From: Tenebrio molitor
Lineage: Eukaryota > Arthropoda > Insecta > Coleoptera > Tenebrionidae
Direction: 5' to 3'
NCBI RefSeq assembly: GCF_963966145.1
Contig: NC_091047.1
Span: forward strand, 15,810,001-15,874,000
Length of the DNA stretch: 64,000 nt
Below are positions 12,001-27,000 of this stretch, piece by piece. The stretch's first letter is position 1; each line of letters opens with the position of its first letter. The notes below the pieces were generated by a model, which did not search any database, had not been told where the DNA came from, and saw only the letters and a list, made by a program, of their open reading frames with translations. The translations under genes were made by a program, and so were the position numbers.

Positions 12001-15000
12001 AATTAAAAGGACTGTCGACTCACTTTTTCTCAAAATTCTGAAAACAGAAAATTAACAGTAAGATATTAACTCTGTGTGTAGATGTTTTAGATGTATTAGA
12101 TGTTTTAAAGAAAAATGTATGTATGTACATACGTATTTAATATTTATGTATGTATGGATGCTTCACAATTATAGATTTAACTTTGATAGATACCAGTTTG
12201 TACGTGTTCAAGAATTTTTTGTTTAGACTTTAAAATAATCAATTAATTTTTTAGACAAAATAAAAGTAAGTAAATAAGTACCGATAAAATACATTCCTTT
12301 TTTAAATAATAATTGTAGTTTACATTTTATAACTTTCACTTACGTGAATGTGCTTTGATGGTGTAAATGTAAATGATAACACAAGCCTGCACTGATTTCG
12401 ATGTTTGCATAAAATTCACAGTTTTTGAACAATTTCGATCCCCTGATTACGAAAATGATTTTGGTTTTGCGCTATCACGTCTAGTTTTTTCACAAATCGT
12501 TTTTTCTTAAAATTGAAATGTTCACCTAGAATGAATAAATTATTTCAAAATTTCGATATTGTAATATCGGACAACAATATGGATATTCGAAATTTCCTTG
12601 TTTTATTTGCGAGTGGGACTGCCGGGCACGAGACAAGCATTGGACTCAAAAGAAGTGGCCTTTAAGAACTAGACTTGTACCGGGAAGCAATAATAAAAAA
12701 TAATTTAGTTGTATCCTAAAAAAGTAGTATTAGGTACCACCAATGCATATCAAACTCTGTTTGATGAAGCAATTTGTAAAGCCTCTTGATAAAAATGGAC
12801 AATGTTTCAAGTATTAATGTACAAAGTTACCAGATCTCTCCAATGCCAAATGAAAAGAGGTTAGGACCTCAAATAAGATCTTTGTACAAAGGTAATGATT
12901 TTCAAAATTCTATGAATGTTGTTGAAAGGAATGCCTGGACGGCATTTAAGAACGTCATAGAAAAAATGCTTGGAAATCACAAAGATGAAGACTACGAAAA
13001 TATAGTAAGAATCATGTTTAAAAATTTTCACATCTTGGGATGTACCTAATATGAGTTTGAAAGTACATTTTCTATTTTGGCACTTAAATCTTTTTCTTAC
13101 AAATCTTGGTGACAGCACCAAGGTGCGAGGAACAAGGGGAACGTTTTGACCAAGATATAAAACAAATGGAGAGGTGATATCAAGGAAGATGGAGCGTATC
13201 AATGATGGTAGACTTTTGCTGGATGTTACAACGCGATGTACCCAAAAAAAATATACAGCAGGCAATCAATTAAAAGAAGTTTCCTCACAAAGCGTTAAAG
13301 ATGCCATTCTCATAAGGAATAAAAAAATTAGTTAGATTATTAACCAAGAATTATTATAAACATCTTATTTTCCTAAATAAATTGCTTAATTTTTTTTTGT
13401 TTATTGTGAAAAAACTTGAGGTGATACAAAAAAATGAATTGTATTTTTGTAATCAGGGCTCCAATGTTATACAAAATCAGTTATCAAAATCAAACATCGA
13501 TTAAGAGTTTTGTTTTGCAGGCCTGTGTAATCTTTAGTAAGCTATACAAATATGTATATGTACGTATAAAACAATGTTGTAAAACTTTAATATTGGCATA
13601 TCTATGAAATAAGAAACAAATATGTTTTCATTCTATATTCGGAATTATATTTGCAAAAAATTAAACTCGAAATGACAAAAGAAGGATCAATTCTATTAGA
13701 ATGAAGTAGCAAAAGGCAAGTACACGTAGAAGACAATTCAATGTTACATTTGACATGTTACATTCACCGAAATAATGGATTTATTCATTTTTCTTTTGTG
13801 TTGGTACAAGGTTTTTGTTAGTCCATTCGTCCAGAATTTAACTTTCTCATTGTAAAGATATTTTACATAATTATTTTTAATAGAAATGTATGAACCGTGA
13901 ATCTCAGTTGATGAGAAAATAATCATGGTGATTGTCGTGATCTCTTGAAAGTAACAACTTATTACGTGGCTCGTGTGTAACACCTGACGGTTCCTTATGA
14001 TTCTTTTCGTAATTTCATGCAATTCAGTTAAAGTGACTGCCGTCAGTTAGATTATTAAATGCTCATGTTTTTGCCATTAACGAGTTAGACAAAGAATTAT
14101 GTCGTCTTCATTGCGAAGAAACAGAGCAGTTCCCATGTGACAAATAACGGTAACGGTGCAACGGTTCAGACAAGGAGTTCATCGAAGACAGAAACATTTT
14201 ATCTGCGATGCTGTGAGATTTCTGAATGTTTTTTTTTGCAACTCTGTTTAAAAGATGGCGACAAATCCTGTTTTATCCTTAAATGGACATTCGTAAAAAA
14301 TATTATCGATAATGCTTTACGAGATACGGTCTTCTGGTTCAGTAGGTTATTAAAGAACTGCAACTAGATCGTAAGTTACTATCCCAAACTCGTTTCATAT
14401 CGAAAGGCCATCTTCACAGCATCACTATCTAATTAACTTGGTTTCACATGTAGATAATTAATGGGACCATCTTGGAAAGTAAGAATGAAGCAGTAATGAC
14501 AAAAATTACGTGATAATAAGTGTTATTTAACAAAGGTGCAATACTCAATCCAGTCAACTATCGTCAGCATATACGAATACACAGTTGATAGATTACGTCC
14601 GCGAGAAGAGGCGGATATGTTGTTTGTTTGACCCGTCCTCTGGCACGCTTGCTGACCATACATAATACCACAAACGTTTGCGAGAGGGGAAGCTTGTGCC
14701 AAAATCGCTAATTACCAAGGTCGGCGGCTATTGTCATCGACACCTCAGTTACTATGTCCAAAGTCAAAGACCAGCATAGAATAAACCGAAGAAAGGTTAT
14801 ACATACATTCATATATCAAAGATTTCCACTAGATTTGCGTTTAACAGTCTGAGTCACAACTTTGACATTTTATAACATTATTCTTGTGTTAATATCAAAC
14901 ATATCTTGCTTGTAATTTGAAATAAATAGAGAGTGTGTATGTATGTAGTTATAAAGTGTCTAACCTACTTCGAGTTTATTAACAAGACTTATTATAAGTT

Positions 15001-18000
15001 AGTAATATTTTTGTCATTGATTTTAAAATTTAAAAAATGAGTAAAAAAATGTATCAAAATACAGTAATGTGATCATGACAACGAGTATAATGTTAATGCA
15101 ATATAGAATATACAATATGTTCAATAAAAAGAAGATAAAGGGCGCCTATGGCCAGTAAAACTTTTGGACACGTGTGGCGTAACTCAGTCATCTAACAGCT
15201 ATGATTTTGCAGAAATTCCAACAAACAAAGTTGTGTGTGATAAACCAGTCGCCATTTCTACGTTCCTATTTCGAAAATAGGATGCTGGGATTTTGTGTTT
15301 TCGAGTGAAAATCATTTTTTAAAAGAAAATTCACTTCAATATCATATATGATAGTCTTATCATTTTTTCTGAAATTATGGATTACAATTTTTTTTGAAAT
15401 GACAGAAAATGACGGCAAAAATTTTTTTACCGGCATGGTACGGTTGGTGGACAAAAAAACCGGAACACTTAAAATTTCTTACATTTCTATCAAGCTTTGA
15501 ATTGTCAAGATAAAGTCAAAATAAAACTGACTTTTACAATCACTGTTGACAGTTATCTTGTCAGCTGTAATGTCGAATCTAACTGAATTCCAAAAACACC
15601 TAATTAGACACCTTGGGGAGGGTATCACCATTCGAGCAATTGCTAACGAGCGAAACGTTAGCAAAAATACTGTTTTGTTTTGCTCGCCAAACAAATGTTT
15701 GTAAGTGTCACACGTTGCATTTTTGTCTTCTGTCATCATACCATAGTTAACCTATTTGTTAGCAAACCTGAATTAAACGGTGCAAATTTACCAAATTTGG
15801 ATATGTAAGTACATACATTTTACATGCCCCCTGCTAACTTTTATTTTTGTGAAAATCAACGTCTAGCGCTGTTTTTAAATTAAACAATAATATTATCTAG
15901 TCACTTACTTCATTTTGTGATACCTAAATGGTTGAAATAGACAATTTACAAACAAAATGTTATTTGCAAAAAATAGTCTGAACATTACTTTTAACGATAG
16001 ATTCATTATCATTAGTTATGTTATAACAAGGTTCTTTGCTTAAATAAAAATGAAATGTTCAAAATAGCCTCCATAGGCAGCTAAACAATTAGGTACACTA
16101 TCAATTATATACAGTGAGCGGCAAAAGTATGGAATACATTCCTTAAAAATTAAACAAAATTTTTCTCAAAAAAAATCTTTGCACAGGTCAATTTTAGTTT
16201 ATAAAAATACATGTTTTAGTATCAAAGAAAATTCCAAGCAGTCATTTGTTTTCGAGTTATGACGTCATCGATAGTTTTTTAAATGGAAACCCCCCTATTT
16301 TTTTCTTGATTCTGATAGCCCCTTTAATTGTATAAATGGCAGTATTCAAATTTTGTTATCTTACATGAGGAAATTTTTGAGAAAAAAAAAATAAAGTTGG
16401 AAAAAATAAATTTTATAACGAACAAAAACAAGTCAAAAAATCAAGTAGGTAAATCAAACAGTCAAATGTTACTGTCAATTTCATTCGTATGTGTTATTTG
16501 TTTTACAAAACGTTTTCGAAAATGACTCATTTAACAGAAACACAACGTATAGAAATTTTAATTTTGGTTGGGTGCTGGGATAAAACTAAAACAGGGGGAA
16601 TTTCTTCATAAATTTGCTTATTGTCAACAAGCTGGGGGATGGCAATTCGAACATTTAATTCCATAATTTTAAATACTTACTAACACAGTTTTTGACTTGT
16701 TTTTGTTCGTTATAAATTTTTTTTTTCTCAAAAATTTCCTGATGTAAGGTAACAAACTTTTCATACTGGCATTTAGACAATTAAAAGGGCTATCAGAATC
16801 AAGAAAAAAAATTGGGGGTTTCCATTTAAAAAAACTATAGATGACGTCATAGCTCGAAAACAAATGACTGTTTGGAATTTTATTTTGCATTAAAATATGT
16901 ATTTTTATAAACTAAAATTAACCGGTCCAAAGATTTTTTTTTTTAATTTTGTTTAATTTTTAAGGAATTTATTCCATACTTTTGCCGCTCACTGTATTAA
17001 AATTATAAATTTCAGGTGAAATTTTAGCCTACTGAAAGTTTAAAATTGAAGACTGTGAAACAAATTGTTTAATTAAAGCATATTGTTCTGGCAATCTTTA
17101 TACGGTACTTTTAATATTGAAAATATCCAATGTTCAAAATTTAAATACTTAAACTATTTTAAATAAATATTTAAGGAAACAATAAACCATATTTGTTTTA
17201 TGAAATTAAATTAATAAAACGCTCCAAGAGTAATTTATAATTTTATGTTATCTAAACATTAGGTGAGATAAAAAAAATATTCACATTTTGTGGTATAAAT
17301 ATGTTTGATTGACTGTTTATTATAAAAATCCGGCGTAACTGATGCTTAATTGCCTTGGGATGTTCCTTTCTTAAAGCGACAATAATATGTTGACGCAAAT
17401 TCTAGTTCGTTATTTCAATAAAATCAATACCATAAAGCCGTCCTTCCTTTTCAATATTTCATGTACCGCTGTCACGGTATGTTTAAGTAAAATATCTCGG
17501 TATAAATGATACTGCGTTGTGTCGAAGAAATCAATTTTATATTATCGATTGCAAACAAAGCGACTGACAATAATTTAACTTAAAGATCGGTTATCGTTTA
17601 TTTTCATTTCATTTGTTTGACAGCCACTCTACTGTTCTCCCAATAAGGAATTTTTGTTAGAAATTGACTCATTTTCGCACTTAAAGTTTGAAAAATTTTA
17701 CAGAATCTTGTATCTGCTCGTAGTGATTCAACGTTGTTAAAAGAATTAACAATGCATTTGACGGTGTAATTTTGGTATATAACCGTGAAGGTTAATTATT
17801 GTTATCAATCCGTTGTAAATTTCTTGTGAAACTTTGCGATAGTGAGCCTTGACTACACATTCCTGAAGTTGATTGTAATAAATTCCAATTAAGAACATAA
17901 ACTGGGTAAGGGGGTGTGCAATACCTATGTAATATTCAGTGGATAAACATAAAATTTGGTTCAAACTATCAGAGTTATAAGGAGAAGTTTTTCTAATTTC

Positions 18001-21000
18001 CTATATTGGTGACGTGGTATTTTCAATGGAGTTATGTGAGACTGCCACTTATTGTATATGTTATCGATTATATTTTGTAGGTTATTAGATCAACCACTAA
18101 TAGACAAGACTAGAGCTCTTTTCCACGTGTCTTTTTCCCATATAAAATTTATTATTATCATTACTTGGAAATGTAATATTTTTTAATGACATTTTGCTGC
18201 TAATTTATGTTGTATGAATGTACTAATTACTGCAACTTTACAGATAACGGAAAAAAAATTGAAGGGGCTATTAACTGAAGCTGAGTGGCTATCAATCATA
18301 GGAAATTCACATTCAGGTGAGTTGCATGTATTGATTTTGCCTTGTCTGGCCGATCCACTGTTACGTGAACAGAGGAATTTATACTAGGTAGATACTATTC
18401 ATTAAAAAAAAAATTAACGAGAAAGTGGATGAGAGAAAAAGGAAGAGAACAAAATTAAGAATAATGAAGCAAGTACAATAACAGGAAAGTTTAACCGCTG
18501 CATAATATTATTTACACGAGCTCGTTTTGCTCTATTGAAATAACTCTCTCCACTTCATTAATATTTAACTAGAAACTTAATTAACGGTACAAACAAATGA
18601 ACACAATACCGGGAGGACCATATACCTAAATTGATTCAAATAAATGTTATACATTTAGAAAATAATCTCAGTTTTTAGCTGCTTTATTTTAGAGAGAATA
18701 AAATTGCTAAGGTGATAAATGATAATCACGTAACTTACATTTTCTGTACTGTTAATAATCTCTTTTTCGGTTTTAAACTGAAAGTAAGTTAAAAAATTCT
18801 GGCATTTAATTTTCTTTCAGTCACGACATAATTTTAAAAAATAATTAAACTTTCACCAGGTTTACATTAAGTAATAATAGCACCAAAGACTGTACATACT
18901 GCACTCATGCTCACTGATTATGCTGCATCGAATTTCAAACAAATAATTTAATGCCGTCCTTGCTATTGCGGGGTATTTCCTAACAACGTGGCATGCAATT
19001 CAAATAAATCCCGGACGTTTAATTAAAAATTAGCAACACTTCGAAATTTACCATTTTCTTTCGAATTAACACGATTTCATGCAAATGTTTCGTTGTGTAA
19101 CAATATTATTGTTTTGGATGTGAGTGGCATTGCACTTACTCTTGGGGAAATTTTAATAAAAAAATGTGATGAATAATCTCATTGTGTTTTCAAATTTACC
19201 ATTACTATGTTTCGGTTTTACGCAAATAATATGACCTTATATATTGTTACCTGTGTGTGTGTGTGTGTGTGTGTGTAGTTTGTCAGTACCATTGTGAATA
19301 TATTAGGTCAATGGCAGCCGGTCAAGATCTATTTGTCAGTTTTGTAGATATGTATTTTTTAACAAAAGCACCATATTTGCAGTTTTTTAATTAAAAATTT
19401 AAATTGCACCATTCTTGTTTTATGGCCTAATTTGTAAAATTAAATACCTATTATGTGATTGGTTCATTAATATTTTTATACATACTTTAGTATTTAAATG
19501 TTTATCAGCAAATTATAAGTACGTATGTATTTGAAATAAAATGATTTAACGAATTTGTTGGATAGGTATTTGCTACAATTTGGAAACTTGTTTGCGTATG
19601 AATACAGCTTTTATTTGTGGTATAATACCGAGCGTTCATTCATGTCACATCAAAATAATGAGAATAGTAATTGTTTCTGTAAACGTAACGCTTCAAAAAG
19701 CTTTTACTAATACATATAAAATATATTTAAATTATCGTTGAAAGCACCAGACCGAAAATTTCCCAAATTTAAAAAGAATAGCACCCAATTGGTAAATATT
19801 CATTTTAATACTATGCATTTGTGCAAATAGTATCATATCGTATGATCAAAAAGTCTTTGGATCGCGATAGCCATGAAATGTAAAAACCATCTATAGAATT
19901 ATGGGTTTATTCATCTCGTTTATGTTTAAATGAGTTTCGTGAGAGATTAGCGCTACTTTGAAGTAGGTATACATAAAAACTATGGGCAGTAAAAGTAAAT
20001 AATTCTATAGATGGTTTTTACATTTCATGGCTATTGCGATCCAAAGACTTTTTGATCATACGATATTATATGTTGAACAAAAATAATGAAACATACTGCA
20101 ATATGCTTAAGATTTTGCGAAAATCTGTAATTCCTAATGGTGAGGTCATGTGTTACAACGTTGGCAATCACAGGTCATGAACGTTTTATTGTGTGTGAAA
20201 TAACATCCGGCTACAAATCAACGATATACACTGTTTTATGTATTTTTCGTATAAAAGTCAAATTTAACACTTATTTGTCTAAAAAATTGAAATATTTCTT
20301 TTGTATTGGTTGGTCTGAATATCTATTTTGTTTTTTGTTTTTTAATATTACGAGTAGGTATAACTGAGGTGTGCTATTGTTAACTGAAATTCTAGTGTAC
20401 ACACATCTTTTCCATCAGATTATATATTAATTCACAAAACTATTTGTCATTCATATTGTGTAAAATTTATATAATGATAATTTTCTAAATTAGTTTTATT
20501 ATGTATTGTTTAATACAGTTTATAGGATCAACACTAATTAAAATGTATTACTATTAAATAGTTTCGATAAGTAATTCATAACTAATAACGAATGTTATCA
20601 AAGAGGTACTACATCGTCATACTCAAAACGATAATAGGCATCTCATTAACACGTTAGATTTAGGAATAAACCACTACTCTTCGTTTTGCATGATATAGTT
20701 CTATAGTTGTCAAGTACAGTTTCTGAATTTATAAAAACATTACTCCACATTTCATTTATACTATTAATGTTTTTCATTTGATAAAACTTCTTTTGAATTT
20801 ACTTTCATAGATCTACGTATTTTTTATGGATTTGGCTTAGTTTATTCAGTTTTGTATGAATATTGCAGCGATTTTATTTAATTCATGAGAGTTTTAGTGG
20901 CAAAATGAGTGTATTGTGAACTGTAAAACCACCTACCTACAATGGTAGGATCGGATTCAATTAAAATTTAACAGCAGTTTTGATAACATAGCTATAATAA

Positions 21001-24000
21001 GCAGAAACTCGTTCGTTTTTTCAATATTTTGTACGATATAACTAACGGTATGTGACTGCAGTACAAGTTTAAGGAAGGTTATTGTAAAAAGTATTCCACT
21101 TCTAATTAACAAGCAAAATTTCTGTTATCAGAATTATAAAATGATATTCAACCAGCATAAATGTTTTAATTGTCAGACAGTTTGTTTAAACATCAAAGTT
21201 TAATGAAAAATTAACAGGCAATAGAAATTTACATGCCACAGATCGTTAAAAATTTAACATCTGGCAGTAAGGTGAGGTGTATAAAATCTAGAAATAATGT
21301 TACCATATTATCACCAATGAAAATGGTGTAACAGTGAAACTATGCGAATAATTAGCACATTTGGATCTTAAACTATTTAAGTGTCTAATAAAACCGGGAA
21401 TAAAACTGTCTCTTAGTTATGAAAAAGAGTTTTATATTTTATCTGTCAGACATAAGGTTACATTCTTTTATAGTTTTTCTTAAAATAATGCTAAAAAATT
21501 GGTAGGTACTAAAAATTAATAACTAAAATAGACTTATTTATTTATAGTGATATAAACCAATATTAATTATTACTTTACTTATTAATGTTTTATTAGTCTT
21601 ACTTAGGAGTAAATGAATTAGTAATAACTACATACTTGCATTTGTTATTGTTGCAAATGAAAATATCTTAATAATGAGCGCAAAATGTTGGGAAACGATT
21701 GTTGCTCGGCAGCAATTTGTTCAACCACTTTTTCTGAAATTGTAGGAAGCAATTAGGAAATTGCACCAACTCATCTTCTAGAGTTCCATTGTTTATACTA
21801 CTCCAACAATCTTTTCCGTGTTTCGTGTTTAATTGCGCACTGTTGTCTCTTTGCAGGATCTAAATTGTCAATAAGTTATCCACATCTCGTTGTCCCTCAC
21901 AAAAGGAATGATTTAGTGCATCATCTACACATAGAGGCACCTAGTCTGGGAAAAAACTTTAAAATAGAATTAGTTCCAAACCCTGATCTCCTGTCTACAG
22001 ATTTCGTTTTTTTGGAAACATTTGCAAATGGATCTTATCCATTACAATTGTTCGACGACGACGCTAAATGTTACTATAGGGGAGAAAAATCTGCTGTGAG
22101 CCTGTGCAATGGCGTTGTAAGTATTGAAAATATTAATTGTTCATATTATATTTTTTTGTTCTGGATTACTCGATTGTAATAATATAATATAATATGTCTT
22201 TATTAGCTAATCAGCTATATACAAACAAAATTCACCACAAGCCCCACAAAAATAATATCTAACATAATACATTAAGGACCAGTTTATAGAAAGAGAATTA
22301 AATATTTAATTCGAATTAAATTTTAATGCGCGATTAACCCATGAATCCGGAACTTCGATTGGTTCAATCTGATCACGTGAACAGTTAATCTCGCATTTGA
22401 TTACGATTAACTTAATTTCGCTTCTGTAAACTGATCCTAAATCATTTAAATACGAATTATTGACGGAACAATTCTTATGATAAATTTTAATTCATAGAAA
22501 ATAAATGAACATTTTTGTTTGTTTTATTTTTCTTCCTAGTTTTATAATCAAACTATTCGAACATTACAGCTCTCCTTTATTGAATTTTGCAGTTTGATAC
22601 TGACTTTTGTATTTTTTAGCATAATTACGGGTTACGTTTTTGTTATTGTGATTAACTTATTAATTTATAAGATGTCTGCTTTTACAAGATTGTTTTTGTT
22701 TACAACAAGATTGACAATTTTAAAGATTTTTTATTACTTCAGTGTCACAAAACATAGGTATATGTATATTCTATTGACTTTTTATACTTTCTATGGTAAT
22801 TATTCTGTTGAAATAACAGATGTTACTAATCAGTAATCACAATACATTTAATTTACTTAATAGTTATTTATGGTACTATCGCGGCCACGGAATTTTGGGC
22901 GTCACTTTCATGTCAATTCAAAAAAAATGGAGGTAGTCCATGCTTTATTGTCATTATGATTGACTTTTTGAATTGACATTCAAATAGTTGCGAACATGGC
23001 ACCAATACCTTATTTTAATAAAGTGCAGATAATATCCCTGTTCCAAGATGGTCTATCACATTCTAAAATTTCGGAACGTTTGGGTATAGGAAGAAGCACG
23101 ATAAGTGCAATTATTAAAAAATGGAGGCAAGATCAAACAGTGGAACGACGTCCAGGTTCCGGGGGACGTCGAATTTCTACACGTAATGAAGACGAACAAC
23201 TTTTAACTGTGATACGAAACAGTCCTTTTACTACTGCTACTGCAGCAGTGAATATCAGTAATTTCCCGGGCTCCGTCAGAACCTCACGTCATCGTCTGAG
23301 GAATAGTGAACTACGAAACCACGCAGCTGCTAGAAAAATACGTCTTACCCCTCAGCATAAGGAGGCAAGAGTTGGATTTGCTTTAGAGCACTTAGCAAAA
23401 GATAATGCTTTTTGGAGCCGAGTTGTGTTCTCAGACGAAAAGGTCTTCCAGTCGTCGCACAATGGTCGTGTTAGGGTGTATAGACCACGAAACAGCCGAT
23501 ATGAGGAACGCTACGTTGAACCGACCGAACGATCCGGTCGCTTTTCTGTTAACGTATGGGGGTGGATTTCTGCTGTTAGTCCTGGGGTAATGCTCCATGT
23601 GGAAGAGCGACTGAACTCTGGCGTTTATATTAGGATCCTGGAAAATGTGATGCGCCCTTCAGTGACTAGGGTTTATCCCAATCAAAACTTTATCTTTCAG
23701 CAGGACAACTGCTCCGTGCATACGTCTCATAGGGTAGCAACATGGTTCCAGGATCAAAATATAAACGTCCTCGACTGGCCCAGTCGTAGTCCAGATATGA
23801 ACCCGATAGAGAATATGTGGGGTTTTTTGGTAAGGCATTTGCAAAAACAGAGACAAATTTATCGTAATAGACAGGAACTCCTTACTGCGATCACTGATGC
23901 ATGGCACGCGTTAACTCAGGACTACATCAGAAATCTATGCCTTTCCATGCCGAATAGACTAAGAAAAGTTTTAGACGCAAATGGGGCAGTTACAAAATAC

Positions 24001-27000
24001 TAGTTTCTTTGAATGTTTGTAATACCTACCTATTTATTATGTTTTTATTTGGTTTTTATATTTTTACGCTTTCTTTCTCTTTGTCAACATTAGGTTAATA
24101 AAATATCATTGTTTGATCGTCACTTAAAGTAGCTTTACAAGATATCGCATTATGTGCAGGAAGGCATGTTTGTGCTTATTTAATGAAAGGCGTTATGCAG
24201 CACATGCGCACCTGCGCTAGGGTGCACAGATCCCTAGCAGTCCTAGCACAGATCTTACCGAGACTACCGAGAGCTAAGATTCAAGAAGATCCAAGAAAGT
24301 CTTGTCTTGAATCCGAGGGGAATGAATCTCTTTGCGTTATTCCTGCATATACATGTATAATATGTGTGTGGTTGACTTGTTGCAGGCAATGAGGAAGCGC
24401 GTTTTCATGCAAGTCAGTCAGCGTCAAAATGACAAACAGCAGAAAGTGAGGTTACGAATACGTAAGGGCCGCTTTACATCTCATTTCAATGGAATGACAA
24501 GTGACGGCCAAAATTCCGTGGCCGCAATTGTTACTAATGTGTTAGAAGGGATATATGTCATGTGAAAAACTGAAAAAACAGGTAAACCACCAGTTGAAAA
24601 CGAGTGGTTTAGTTTTTTCAAGTGACTTATAGCCGTTAACAGACGTGTGCGATACTTAACTTTATTCAACACCTTCAGAATATCGTTGAAAAATGATGAC
24701 AATTGTGACAAATTAATTTGATCGACGATGCGAGAATCAGTTCAAGCTTTAGTTCCGACTACCATAGCAAAAAATTGTTTTTAGTTCACTAGTAACTTAT
24801 ATGGCTTTTACATCACTAGTGACTTATATGCCACTTTATTTGTTTAAAATCGCCATGCTTATTGTCATATTACATATGATGTGTTGGATAAAAAAAATAA
24901 ATGTTGACTTGATATACAGGGTGTCCCAAAATTGGCGTACAAACTACTTACTACCTTATCGAGGATGAAAAAAATATGGAAAAAATGTTTCCGACAAAAA
25001 AAAATAATTTTTACTATTATTATTAACGGTAATACAATGTAAACAAAGATATATTCGTAAATCATTACATTGCAATGTTACCGTAGTGGATTTAAAATAT
25101 TTTTTTCGATTTCCAAAGCTTCTAAATTCTCTATTATACAGGATTAAATATTGGTAGTGAGTGATCTTGTACTTTCTGATAATATGTACGATTAGAAGTG
25201 CTACTTTAAAAGACCGCCAAATCAGCAAATAAGTTCAATAGGATTTTTTTAACATTTTTGTGACGTTTACGGTAATCCCTTCCGGTAGTGCACCGTTAGT
25301 ACGCCATTTTTGGGACAACCTGTATGTACGGTCGATGGACAAATAAAACTGGAACACTTAAAATTTAATCTATAGGTATGTATCAGACTATTGAATTGTC
25401 AGTATATTTATCATTTATCAGTCTGTCATTATAACACTTCGAATTTAGCAATGCTCAATCCAACGTCAAACGTATTTAGGTTATCTACTTGACATGTTGG
25501 ACATTAGTAACATAGTAACCAGTTAAAATAAAGTACGTAGAAACGTTACACTACAACATTTTTGAAAAATTGTCATAACTACGACGTTTTGCTGTCCTAG
25601 TTTTTCATGAATTCGATAGTACTATACATATACAGGCTGTATTAAAATTTTTGCATAATATATATACATCACATGATTCTATGTACAAGCAAAAAACTCT
25701 ACTATAATTTGTCCAGTGAGAGATTGGCTGACATCAAAATCACTAAATTCTACGCAGAGAAAGTACTACCTAGCGTAAATTATTTATTTATTTACCTTTA
25801 AGCAGTAACATTTTTTGCCCTGAAATGATGCTCTAATTGATGTATAATGTATTCTAGTGCATTTTGTAGTGTTGGCTTACAACTGTACAATTTAAAATCT
25901 CTCAAATGAGAGCGCTTGCTTTCATCCAATCAAAAATGTTTATCACGATCCTGCTACTCTGTGATCTGTCAAAAGTGATTAAAATTGCATGCTGCTCCTG
26001 TCAGATTCTCAAATTGTTTTTAATAATTGTGTTTTTAATAACTATATCATAAATAAATAATTACCTAACGTTAAAGTTTGTATTTTGGAATTAATTTTGC
26101 CAAAATTAACACGACCTAATTTTTATATATGATAAATTTCCCAATTTTCACTTTTTCACATTTTTGCTTTAGACAATTTTACTCGTTGAATTTGGGCATT
26201 TTTATTAAAAGGTTAAACCCTCGAGCTAAAGCTCTCGAGTCTAACCAGAATAAAAATGCCCAAATTCAACTTGTAAAATTGTCAAAGCAAAAAGTTATCC
26301 GATAAAAAAATTAGGTCTTGTTATTTTACCTTCGATAAATAACAAATTAGATATTTTAAGGTTTAAAACGATTCGGTTGGACGAATTGTTAAAATAGGGT
26401 ATTCAAAAAAAAGTGGTAAAAGAAAACTGTTAAATGTCGCATTCTAAATGTTGCCATTTACTATTTCACAATAAATTTGTAAATTGTAAATTTGATTTTG
26501 TCCATTTGTCTACTTGGCAATACCTATCAAATAATTTTTAAAAATGTCGCTGAATTTTGACCACAATTCTATCATATCTCTCGTAAGAAGGATTCACACT
26601 ATAGAAAAATTGTAATAATGTGTGAATTTTATTCTGACAGTTTTTTTTGCAACCAACTGTAGGTAGTACGAATTATAAATATAAAATTATTTATACACTG
26701 CGCCGCAAAATTAGCGCATACTGTGAAAAAACTTTAAAAAAGCCTGTAAATTTTAATTTTAAATGATGCATTATGAAAAGTGATTTTCTAATTAGTATCG
26801 GATTTAAACTTTAAGATAATGCGAATGAACATTTTTGGTTTCCAAATGGCAGTGATTTTCTAAAAAGGAATACGATTAATTTTCTAAATTATGCGTTAAT
26901 TTTGCGGCGCAGTGTATATAAATATCTACAAGATGATGTCCGATTTAGCGCGGTCAAATACAATTATTCGGGGCACTTTTCCAGATTCCGCATTATTATC

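Larger units (their letters stand above)
9066..18243 (+). other. ADAMTS intron 1
   Basis: 9.2 kb without conserved coding exons. Contents listed separately: hairpin repeats (10190-11750), a hydroxylated-looking 137-bp inverted repeat (11751-11887), a decayed repeat gene (12590-13330), a MITE with a transposase start (15441-15802) and an 873-bp element (16122-16994). At about 15350-15438 there is a lone end of the CTATGGCGG MITE group (complement reads CATGCCGG...CCGTCATTTTCTGTCA). The rest, about 13.4-15.3 kb and 17.0-18.2 kb, shows nothing recognisable. Confidence 0.55.
18317..21856 (+). other. ADAMTS intron 2
   Basis: 3.5 kb of AT-rich DNA holding the GT microsatellite and one inverted-repeat element (19836-20065). 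Nothing else recognised on either strand. Confidence 0.5.

Noticed and set aside
12861..13265. 134-codon - open frame
   Set aside because: Antisense shadow of the repeat-gene fossil, which reads recognisably on the + strand.
21857..22179. ADAMTS exon 3 continuing to the stop at 22179
   Set aside because: A strong GTAAGT donor at 22117 and correct phase joining to exon 4 show that the extra 20 residues are intron.
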